Position numbers and translations under genes: made by a program
In this document: positions 1 to 8,349 of the stretch, one piece after another
How positions within the stretch are numbered: position 1 is the stretch's first letter
Layout of the letters: each line of letters starts with the position of its first letter
Source: Zea mays
Taxonomy: Eukaryota > Streptophyta > Magnoliopsida > Poales > Poaceae
Length of the DNA: 64,000 bases
Direction of reading: 5' to 3'
NCBI RefSeq assembly: GCF_902167145.1
Contig: NC_050101.1
Span: 179,796,428-179,860,427 of the forward strand
The notes under the pieces: model-generated
Told to the model about the DNA's origin: nothing
The model's database searches: none
The model's input: only the letters and a program-made list of their open reading frames with translations

Positions 1-121
1 CAAGTTTAATCTGTCTTTCTAGACCTTTTAACTATGTGTATATATAAAACATATCAAGATTTATAGATAACAAATAATGTAATGATGAAATAATCATAAT
101 ATAAAAGAAATGATTACTCAC

Positions 122-1060
122 TGTAGTATAAAGGTCTCAGCGATCCGTTATTTGTTGTCCCATAGAATCGAGTACATGTACCTCTCTTTTTTTTGCATTC
201 AGAACTGCCAGGTACCAGTGAAAATTTTCTATATTCATTGGAATGAACACCTTCATAGAACATACATTAACATTAATTTGTAAGTATTGTGCACCAATAT
301 ATTACATATTACATATATTAAAAATGAGATGAGTTTTAGGTCAACCATGTCAGACTGTAAATAGTTGTCCACCCTTTTTTCAATTGGGTCTTCCTTACAA
401 TTTAAGAGCACCTTAGGGTCGCCATCACGCTTAAGCAGACTGGAAATGAATGTGTTCTCCAAGAAGACCTTTCCACCTTCTCTATGAAGTAAATGCTCTT
501 CATCCCCAATACAGTGTATATATGCACTGAGGGCCTGTACACCAAAAGAATACAATTAGCAGATCAAATATACATGTTAGCTTTAAATATGTATACCATA
601 CTGCATAATATGATAATTATAAATATATATACTTTATTACTGTATATAATATGGACATACAGATGTACTTACTTCGCCAGACAATTGGATGTCACCATGA
701 AAAAGACATTCCATATCATTTCTATTTAACCATACGCTGTCGATGTTCACCACAACTTGTTTCCCCGGTAATGTTTTAATGTATTCAATAAGCTTAACAT
801 CTTCTGGGGTGCACTTATAATCTATACAATGAAAAATATTATACTTAATAAGCAAATGATATATGCGAAAACCAATAAATGCAATAAGACAAGAACAAAA
901 AATTACCTTCAGAGACAACTCGAGCTACATTCAATTTCTTTGGTTTTTTATGTTGTGATATTCTAATAAGTGTGTCCAAAGCATCTTGTTTGTTCTGCTC
1001 TACCATATCCGCATCAGAACTTATTTGACTTGATTCATTTGGAACATCCAAAGATGTCAA
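122..1060 (-). pseudogene. Ulp1-like (C48) cysteine protease fragment, broken and cut by window edge
   Basis: At least four exons read leftwards: about 1060-905, 823-673, 534-345 and 253-122. The second contains IDSVWLNRNDMECLFHGD and the third LENTFISSLLKRDGD. The fourth has the catalytic histidine in NFHWYLAVLNAKK and the catalytic aspartate in VHVLDS. This series is typical of plant Ulp1 C-terminal domain proteins, which are often transposon-associated (for example Kaonashi-type MULEs). The family cleaves SUMO-like proteins. The catalytic Gln and Cys would lie before base 1 and are not visible. An in-frame TGA at 137-139 (minus), just after the MGQQITDR stretch, suggests a dead copy. The upstream exon-like ORF at 1563-1363 may be its N-terminal part. 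Splice sites fit GT/AG but are inferred. Membership of a Helitron or a MULE cannot be settled here. Confidence 0.72.
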
Positions 1061-1564
1061 GTGTATCACATCTATATGAGGAGTGAATGAAACATAAGTC
1101 TCTTGACAAAAGCATTTTTAGGAGTACTCATAAGACAATATTTACATTTAGGAGTGTAGATAAGAGAGACTACCCGGTTGTGGTCCAAGATCGGCTTCAG
1201 TTGACACTTTAGCATGATTGAAAATACAGTCAATGCCTACTCCCACAACATCGTGTGATTGTTTTGCAGCATTACCAACACTGACCTTACTATCCTCGCT
1301 CTCTATAGCTATGACACACAAGAGAAGAATTAAGGGTCAAACAAATATTTATTATGCAGACCTTAGTTTTTTTGTAATTGATAATAGCACTTACCCAGTT
1401 CATGTTCATCAGTGTCATTAGTTGACAATTGTGCTGAACAACCACTTCTAGCCACAACCTCATACGATGGTTCAGCAATATTGCCAACATCGACATTTCC
1501 TTCCTCCACCACTATATCCATTGTGATTTGGTCTGTACCCATCAGATTGAAAGTGTCAAACATA

Positions 1565-1740
1565 ATTTTATTGACAAAAGTATTTTAAGTATATAAAGTA
1601 CATCGTCAAATAGCACGAAACTAAATAAAACACGAACTTTAGCTTAAGTTCTTCATTCATATAGATGTGACAAGTGAACTTGTATAAACTTACGGAGGAA
1701 AGGGACACAGGCCTGCCACCATCCTATTTTGATTAAGTAT
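1565..1740 (-). other. Leader exon and intron shared with the RPA-like gene at 35 kb
   Basis: On the minus strand a short exon ends GGCCTGTGTCCCTTTCCTCC and is followed by a GTAAGT donor and an intron that runs to about 1600. The same exon, donor and intron body recur at about 35080-35190, upstream of the RPA-like gene, with only scattered changes. The two copies diverge after the intron, one leading to the Ulp1-like gene and the other to the RPA-like gene. This looks like a common 5' transcription unit placed in front of two different proteins. Confidence 0.6.
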
Positions 1741-1850
1741 ACCCGTTGCCAGTGATCTTATAGGATGTATATCATGGCATTATTGCAAAGATACAACATT
1801 GCTCCTTATAAAAATGCTAAAATAATATGAACAATATATTGTTGTATTAT

Positions 1851-2510
1851 TATGACTGAATTTAGAGGTATCAGAATTTAGCAACAAACAAAGTCACTCT
1901 ATCAATTTAAAGGTCTCAGAATTTAGCAGCAAACATGTAACTTGGAGTTTAGAAAAAAAAGATAGCAGCAAACATGTAACTTGGAGTTTAGAAAAAAGAG
2001 ATAGCAGCAAACAAGTATCTTGTTTGCTTGCGCTAAATGGTAGATCCAAAAAAGATGTTGCTCATCAATATTATTGCATTGAAACAAACAAAATAACAAG
2101 AGGGAAAATAATCTAAATAAGATGTTTTTAATAACTTGTGAACTGAATCATTTTTAATAACCTTGAATTGGAATGAACTAAAGAAGCATCTGAACATGTC
2201 ATAGTGTAATCGTTGTATTAATATGACTGAATTTAGAGGTACCAGAATTTAGCAACAAACAAAGTCACTCTATCAATTTAGAGGTCTAAGAATTTAGCAG
2301 CAAACATGTAACTTGGAGTTTAGAAAAAAAAGATAGCAGCAAACATGTAACTTGGAGTTTAGAAAAAAGAGATAGTAGCAAACAAGTATCTTGTTTGCTT
2401 GCGCTAAATGGTAGATCCAAAAAAGGATGCTGCTCATCAATATTACTACATTGAAACAAACAAAATAACAAGAGGGAAAATAATCTAAATAATATGTTTT
2501 TGTAAATAAT
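1851..2510. repeat. ~280 bp direct repeat in two copies, with internal short tandem repeats
   Basis: A segment beginning ATGACTGAATTTAGAGGTA at 1851 recurs from about 2222, roughly 370 bp further on, with few differences to about 2130 and 2510. Inside each copy a ~37 bp unit with the core AGCAAACATGTAACTTGGAG occurs twice in tandem. Parts of this sequence reappear near 35300-35400, 42730-42820 and 43065-43095, so it belongs to a dispersed repeat. No coding potential is evident. The low-complexity ORFs here on the minus strand arise from the tandem units. Confidence 0.8.
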
Positions 2511-3093
2511 ATGTTTGGGTACAAAGGCACCCAAACAAGAAAAAAATGCCACATCATTCTTTCTCAGTGCAATGCACAAGCGTTACCACATGGATTCAAA
2601 TAATGTTTTTACCCCCTCTGCAGTGATCCAAAATGACAGACCAAAATAAAAATTGGAAAAGAAAAAAAGACATAGCTGAGAAAAACAAAGGGCAGAGATT
2701 CACTTTCCTGCTCTATTATTAGGAACAGACAAAAAGTTCACTGGGTTCATAGTACAATATTAGGAAACAGGAAAGCAAAGAAACAACACAAAAAATTACA
2801 AGGATTCTAGCCATTGGTTCTTGATAGGGAGATAACTACCCTTCGTTCTATGGACAGCCAAGGAAAATTCTTGCTTGAATCTAACTCTATTTTATGTCTT
2901 AGTCGGATCTATTGCATTGAAAGTCCAGTAATTTTGTACTATCTACTCAAAATTTTGAACTGCGAGATATTATTGTACCTTAGTATATTATATATCACGT
3001 TCTACGTTTCCTTCAGTTGATTGAAACCTGATTATTTTAGTTAAGTTTCATGTTGTCATGAATCTCATTTAAAAGTTTTACATCTTATACCAG
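2511..3093. other. Noncoding, A+T-rich
   Basis: I see no coding exon, repeat or RNA gene here. It lies between the direct repeats and the first recognised LysRS exon, and could be intron of that gene fragment. Confidence 0.5.
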
Positions 3094-3661
3094 GTTTTTG
3101 AAACATTTGTTGAATCTACTCTTGTACAACCAACATTTGTCCTTGACTACCCAGTTGAGATATCACCATTGGCAAAACCACATCAGAGGTAAACACTCCT
3201 ATTTCATTTTGCATGGCACCCATATATTATGAGATTCAAATGCTGCAAGATTTTCTATTTCTTAATAAACAATCTATAGGTTTAGTGACATAATAATTTA
3301 TTCCATTTTTGTGGTTTCTGGTTATGAATGGAGAATTTTGTGTAGTTCATGTAGACTTCATTTTATGGCCATTTGGATTCACCTTCACCTGTTCACTCAT
3401 CATTTTAGAAATAGTTGTCTCTATGCTGCAATATCTGCTAAAGGCCAGGGATCTATCGGTACAAATGAACTGTTTTGGTGCGTTCATCTCAGTAATTATG
3501 ATGTGATCTTTTGCATTCACCTCCCTGGTTTTTTCCCTCTTGTTGTAGTCATGTTGGCCTTACTGAGCGATTCGAACTTTTCATTTGTGGCCGTGAGATT
3601 GGCAATGTGTTGTCTGAGCTCATAGACCCAATTGATCAGGTAAGAATGTCCTGGTTTCTTA

Positions 3662-3877
3662 GGGGGTGTTCGGGATGGCTCTAGGTTCAGTTCCAGTGTG
3701 GAGCTGTAGTTTATAATATCAATTTAAATAGTTTTAAAAATATTTGTAATCTAAATAATAAACAAAATGATTTATCTAAATGTCTTCTAAAGGCTCCAGC
3801 TCCACGATTTTCTGGAGCACCTGCTCCACCAACTACACTAAATTTTTTGGAGCTATATAGCTGTCACAAACAGGGCC
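3662..3877. mobile_element. MITE, Tourist/Harbinger-like
   Basis: A 216 bp A+T-rich element lies in a LysRS intron. It is flanked by TTA (3659-3661) and TTA (3878-3880). The ends are imperfect terminal inverted repeats: GGGGGTGTTCGGGATGG on the left, and AGGCCCTGTTTGTGACAG as the reverse complement of the right. A 3 bp TTA target duplication is typical of Tourist-type MITEs. It has no coding capacity. Confidence 0.55.
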
Positions 3878-4170
3878 TTAGTGCATGCCTAAATGCCATT
3901 ATTAGCAGTATTTCTTTGCTAAGTTTTGTAAGGAGTATCAAACATTGAGTATTGGAATCTTATGCATGTAATTAAATAATTAGTACTATTTCAGTTCAAA
4001 ATATGTAAAACTACATCATGTGGTATAGTAGTAGACCATTATGAATATTTTTCCCCTTCAAAACTTTCTTTGTTCCACTGATGGCATGTACTAGAAATAA
4101 AAACAAAGGCGGACCAAGGTGGTTGTTTAACTTCTAATAGTCTGTCCGTGATGTAGCATCATAGTATAGC

Positions 4171-4409
4171 TGTCACGTCCCTGAGGATGTAGCTGTGGGA
4201 GCTCGCTGGCCACCGGTTTCCTGCCCGTGGTGGATGGTGGCAAGGTAGATAGCAGGGAGATGAGATAACAGAGAAAGGAAGTGAAAATGGGATTGGCTGT
4301 AATTGCTTGTTTATTGCTGAACCAGACCTTCCTGATTGATCCCAAATACCCCTCCTGTTGCCTAATTAGCCCCTGTTACGAGCGCCTATAAATGTTCCCG
4401 ACCGTAACA
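4171..4409 (-). mobile_element. Solo LTR, 239 bp
   Basis: Read on the minus strand the segment starts TGTTACGGTCGGGAAC and ends GGGACGTGACA, so it has TG...CA ends. It is flanked by a perfect 5 bp repeat ATAGC (4166-4170 and 4410-4414). No internal region accompanies it. This fits a solo LTR left by recombination between the two LTRs of a small retrotransposon inserted in a LysRS intron. The family was not recognised. Confidence 0.7.
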
Positions 4410-5107
4410 ATAGCTTAAGGTTACACTAGGAAACTGGGGAGAAAAGGAAGATGTAATTCAGTCTGAGTTTTATAATATGTTATTTAGGTGATCATTAAGA
4501 TAGATGGAAATCACAACTTGCTTGTTAGATCATTTCAAATTCAAATGTGCATTTTCAAATTCAAATGTGTCTTTATTGCAACGAAGCCGTCTTGAAAATC
4601 AAATAAAACAACACAATGCTAAGCGTGCTGCAATGGCTAAGGAGGTCAAATCTACCTAGGGTGAAGGCGACGACAATTACTCGTATGAAGTTTCTTTAGA
4701 CGAGGACTTCTTGACTTCATTGGAATACGGAATGCCACCGGCATCAGGAATGGTAGGACTGATTAAATTGTGTATTTTCGCTACTGCTAACACGCTATTG
4801 TTCTTGGAACTGCAAATTATTTGTCGAGAACCTATATCTTCCGTGACTAATTTTTTGGAGTAACCTTACATCAGGGCCTCAGTATCGACCGGTTAGTAAT
4901 GCTTTTGACGAACTCTTCTAGCATAAGGGACGTTATTGCCTTTCCTGTCTTGAAGATTCAACAATAGATCCCCTTCATTCTGTGAAGAGACGTGCCTGCT
5001 GAAGAAAACACTAGCAGCCTTCCTTTTGCGCTTGGTTCAGTACAGCAGGTTTTATATCTGCTGACATTTTTATAGCTCATAGATGTGGCTATTTATTATT
5101 TGATGAT

Positions 5108-5747
5108 TGTTGGGGACCTTCGGCGTCCGAAGGTCCTCAAAAACAGGATTTAACAGTATTTCTGTAGTACAATGTGTGAACAGGTACCCTCGGACTAAAG
5201 TCGGCATTGCAGTAAACCGGAATAATACGAAGCTTGATACAGAGCCGAAGGTGTTGAGCAGGAAAGCTTCGGCGTAACAGCAAAGAGTGGAACCGACTTA
5301 AAGATGAAAAGGCTATTCAGACCTCGATAGACTACTATAGAGTTATTATCAAATGTAAAGGGCATGAATGTAATTTTGTAAGGGCTGTGTCCCGTGTCTA
5401 TAAATAGGTGAACAGTATCCCCGTACTGTTCACGCTGACTTGGCATTCGCTTTTTGCGTCACGCTTGTACTGTCATTTCCTTCCGATTGAAGGTACACTT
5501 GTAGTTCAATAACATTTTTGTTTATACTCAATAATAATAAATGATTGTTCATGTTTTCTTTTACATTCTTTATATTTCATCCTTCGTCATTGTTTGAATT
5601 TATGAAGGTATGACCTTCATAACCTTCGTCCGTAAGTCATTATATCCTAGGGGAAATAATGCTTCGGAGGACGAAGGGCGTTAACGATTAACATTTTCTA
5701 TGTTGCCTTGTTCTTAACTCTTAGCACTTGAGAACAAGTCCCCAACA
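5108..5747 (+). repeat. Element 1 5' LTR
   Basis: A 640 bp repeat, TGTTGGGGACC...GTCCCCAACA, with no difference seen from the 3' copy. It starts with a perfect 10 bp-stem palindrome at 5114-5136 and contains a TATA box at 5399-5406. Its last ~100 bp resemble the corresponding end of the element 2 LTR, while the rest is diverged. Confidence 0.95.
5399..5433 (+). promoter_or_regulatory. Element 1 LTR promoter: TATA box plus adjacent palindrome
   Basis: TATAAATA at 5399-5406 is followed one base later by a perfect inverted repeat, GTGAACAGTA (5408-5417), spacer TCCCCG, TACTGTTCAC (5424-5433). The same TATA and the same two arms occur in the element 2 LTR with a different spacer. By TATA spacing the start of transcription would fall near the end of the second arm. 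The same block occurs in the 3' LTR at 12161-12195. Confidence 0.7.
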
Positions 5748-5765
5748 TTGGCGCCCACCTCCGGT
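5748..5765 (+). other. Element 1 primer-binding site
   Basis: TTGGCGCCCACCTCCGGT lies directly after the 5' LTR, where the tRNA primer for minus-strand DNA synthesis binds. The identical 18 bases occur next to the 5' LTR of element 2. The primer tRNA was not identified with confidence. Confidence 0.8.
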
Positions 5766-6014
5766 GAACTCACTTCCATTTCTTGAGCTTTTCAACATCT
5801 TCGGCAAGCATCACCTTCGTCATGCCGCCGAAGAAGGCTTCAGCACCAGGGGCTGGCACGCTGCAGCCGCCCCAATCAAGATGTCCTTTCTCTTAGAGAG
5901 GCACGAAGCCAGAAGAGGAAGGCTACCAGTCCAACACCTCCAGAGGATGATCTAGATCAGGAGATTCAAAATCTAGAAATCCTTCAGCAGCAGGTTCAAC
6001 GCAAGAAGGAAAAG

Positions 6015-7334
6015 ATGGCCAGGGTAGCTGAACTGCAGAGGCAGATAGACGAAGCCTCTGAAGAAGTTCGTCATCTTGCTCAGGACGAGCAACACCGAAG
6101 GCCTCAGCATCAAGACCTTCATCAGGAGGGTTTTCCCAACGAAGATGATTGGTATGACAATTTCCATCATGGGAATTTTGTTTTTGATGATGCTTCTCCT
6201 CTGTCCGCTGAGCTGCAGGCTACACCTTGGCCCCCGTCCTACAAGCCGCCCCAGCTCCCTGTATTCGATGGCCACTCAGACCCGAAGCAGTTTTTGATGA
6301 GCTACGAAGCAACAGTGTCTTCGTACGGTGGCAATGCTTCAGTCATGGCCAAATCTTTCGTTATGGCTGTCAGAAGTGTTGCTCAAACCTGGTATTCCTC
6401 CCTTCGACCAGGAACGATCACTTCATGGCAGAAGCTGAAGGATTTGTTGTTAACCAGCTTTCAAGGATTTCAGACGAAGCCGGTCACTGCTCAGGCTCTG
6501 TTCCAGTGCACTCAGGACCACGAAGAATACCTTCAGGCATATGTCCGAAGGTTCTTGCGTCTGAGGGCACAAGCACCAACGGTGCCCAATGAAATTGTCA
6601 TCGAGGCCATGATCAAGGGGCTTCGGCCAGGTCCGTCAGCTCAGTACTTCGCCAGGAAGCCTCCTCAAACTTTGGAGAAGCTTCTCCAGAAAATGGATGA
6701 ATATATTCGGGCCGATAATGATTTTCGCCAAAGAAGGGAGGAGGCTTTCAGGTTTTCTGAAATGACCAGGGGCTTCGGAGGGAGGTTTTACCCGAGGCAT
6801 GTGAGATCAATTCACAATTCTACACAAAATGATGACAGAGGAAGCCAACAGCAAAGGCCACAATGCTCCTCACAGGCTTCTGGACAACAGCAAAGCTCCT
6901 TCCGGCCACCAGCTCCAAGAGGCAGAGGCGCCAGGGGCTTCGGAGGAAGATTTGGCGATCAACCGAGAAGAATCTTTTGCTTATTCTGCGGTGAGAACAA
7001 AGGCCATACTACCAGGATGTGCCATGTTACTATACAGAAGCTAAAGGAAATAGCTGAAGCAGCAGCACAACAAGCCCAGCCGAAGCAGGTCATGCATACA
7101 GCTTCGTATCATTCGCCCTACATCCCAGAATATGTGGGCAACCATCCTGCAGTCTCTGCTGCTTCGGCGAGTCAGCCTCAAGCTTCCTGGCAACAGCCTC
7201 CGCCTCCACCTCCGTTGCAACAAGGCCAGCAGCCAGAAGGGAGCCAATATGCTCCGCATCAAAGGGACTTCAGAGAACAGTCCGAAGCTCGCACGGTCAA
7301 TAGCACTGTGCCAGAATCAAAGCACATCTATTGA
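6015..7334 (+). CDS. Gag polyprotein of element 1
   Basis: A 439-codon open frame from the ATG at 6015. Residues ~1-45 are a charged coiled-coil-like stretch. About 80-230 form a retrotransposon Gag/capsid domain (SDPKQFLMSYEATV, WQKLKDLLLTSFQGF, EAMIKGLRPG). Around 310-335 there is a zinc knuckle of form CX2CX5HX4C (CLFCGENKGHTTRMC), one residue longer than the usual CX4H spacing. The tail is Gln/Pro-rich. The product would assemble virus-like particles and bind element RNA in the cytoplasm. A plausible earlier start at 5823 (MPPKKASAPG) runs into a stop near 5897, while the 6015 frame is open upstream past it. The true N terminus may therefore be longer and interrupted by a small indel near 5880. 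No protease or RT follows. Confidence 0.88.
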   Translation: MARVAELQRQIDEASEEVRHLAQDEQHRRPQHQDLHQEGFPNEDDWYDNFHHGNFVFDDASPLSAELQATPWPPSYKPPQLPVFDGHSDPKQFLMSYEATVSSYGGNASVMAKSFVMAVRSVAQTWYSSLRPGTITSWQKLKDLLLTSFQGFQTKPVTAQALFQCTQDHEEYLQAYVRRFLRLRAQAPTVPNEIVIEAMIKGLRPGPSAQYFARKPPQTLEKLLQKMDEYIRADNDFRQRREEAFRFSEMTRGFGGRFYPRHVRSIHNSTQNDDRGSQQQRPQCSSQASGQQQSSFRPPAPRGRGARGFGGRFGDQPRRIFCLFCGENKGHTTRMCHVTIQKLKEIAEAAAQQAQPKQVMHTASYHSPYIPEYVGNHPAVSAASASQPQASWQQPPPPPPLQQGQQPEGSQYAPHQRDFREQSEARTVNSTVPESKHIY

Positions 7335-7479
7335 CAAATATCCTACCTTAATAGCAATCTTTTTCATTCAGTTTTATTTTCTGTAATAAAGGACATTGTT
7401 TAGGTTTCATGTAATTAGTTTCGTTGATTCCTACAAGAGAAATATGTTTTCTTCACAGGCTTGTGATAATAAAAAGGAC

Positions 7480-7880
7480 CTTCGGACTATCGAAAATTCT
7501 TCGAAGCAACAAAAAGTCATTCTAAGGAACGCAGAGTAAGTTTGACGAAGTCACAAAAAGTCGTTCCGAAGGGAGCGCAGTGTAAGTTTTCTGCTCCAAA
7601 GTCGTTCCAAAAGGAATGCAGAGCATACAGCGAAAAGTCAACGCTGATACCGCCTAAGTAAAAGGCGAAGAAGCTCCAAAGACGTTCCTAAGGGAATGCA
7701 GAGCTTACAGCGAAAAGTCAACGCTGATACCGCCTAAGTAAAAGGCGAAGAAGCTCCAAAGACGTTCCTAAGGGAATGCAGAGCTTACAGCGAAAAGTCA
7801 ACGCTGATTCCGCTGAAGTAAAAGGCGAAGAAGCTCCTAAGGGAGGCTTATAGTGAAAAGTCAATGCTGATTCACAAAAA
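7480..7880 (+). repeat. 80 bp tandem repeat array of element 1
   Basis: An 80 bp unit beginning GCTCCAAAGACGTTCC occurs at about 7593-7672, 7673-7752 and 7753-7832, with degenerate partial copies on both sides. Copies 2 and 3 are nearly identical. It sits between gag and the 3' end of the antisense gene. Element 2 has a related ~66 bp array at the equivalent place. Tandem repeats in this region are known from Tat-type elements. Confidence 0.85.
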
Positions 7881-8349
7881 GATTATGTGTTTTATCGCGC
7901 AAATATGCGTGTATCTTCGGAATATCGCCTTACATAGCATAGCATCATCACATCATCTTTGCATAACATAAGCATCATACATCATACTGCATGTGACATA
8001 AGGAAATATGATATTAATCTTCGGAAAAACGCTTTGAAAAAGGGGCAAATCATGCCAAGTAACAAGGCGAAACAATATTGATCTCTGAAGTATAGCCTTG
8101 AAGAATGTTTCTACGAAGCTTCAAAACTTTCCAGGATGCTTCGGATATTGTTGTGATAAATGGTAATTCTTCTTCACGAAGCATGAAAAGAAGGGAAGGT
8201 GTTTTTTCGCCAAAGACTCAAAAAGGTACGTATGTAAAGTTTCATGCATCGTAAAGAATTGAACCATAAAGAAAAATAAAACAAATATGTTACATACAGG
8301 ATTACAAGATATTACACATGTTACATTTAAAATGTTTTTACAATAGCAT
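7881..8349 (+). other. Element 1 noncoding spacer
   Basis: This lies between the repeat array and the stop of the antisense gene. It holds short CATCATACATCATA-type repeats near 7945-7995 but no coding sequence. It is probably 3' untranslated region for both the sense and the antisense transcripts. Confidence 0.5.

Larger units (their letters stand above)
3094..4967 (+). pseudogene. Lysyl-tRNA synthetase 3' fragment (organellar type)
   Basis: Four exons of a class II LysRS are visible. Exon 3094-3188 encodes [17 protein letters not shown]. Exon 3549-3639 encodes [17 protein letters not shown] and joins in phase. Exon ~4582-4752 encodes YSYEVSLDEDFLTSLEYGMP. Exon 4875-4967 encodes motif 3 (IDRLVMLLTNSSSIRDVIAF) and ends VLKIQQ then TAG. 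I recall the plant organellar LysRS (OVA5-like) ending the same way, so the natural C terminus is present. The enzyme charges tRNA-Lys. The copy is dead or captured: it lacks the N-terminal two thirds, has an in-frame TAG at 4657-4659, a degraded acceptor before exon 3 (TTGCAA instead of an AG), and GLS instead of the motif 3 GLG. Introns are retained, so it was captured as DNA and not as a processed transcript. Confidence 0.85.

Noticed and set aside
4541..4580. Short duplicated TTTCAAATTCAAATGTG
   Set aside because: A two-copy 20 bp repeat in an intron-like region, with no further structure.
5195..5446. 83-codon ORF in the element 1 LTR (also 11957-12208)
   Set aside because: It is present only because both LTRs are identical, crosses the TATA-palindrome region and has no family features.
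7480..7880. Regular repeat array resembling CRISPR
   Set aside because: Units are 80 bp and directly adjacent with no unique spacers, and the setting is a plant retrotransposon.
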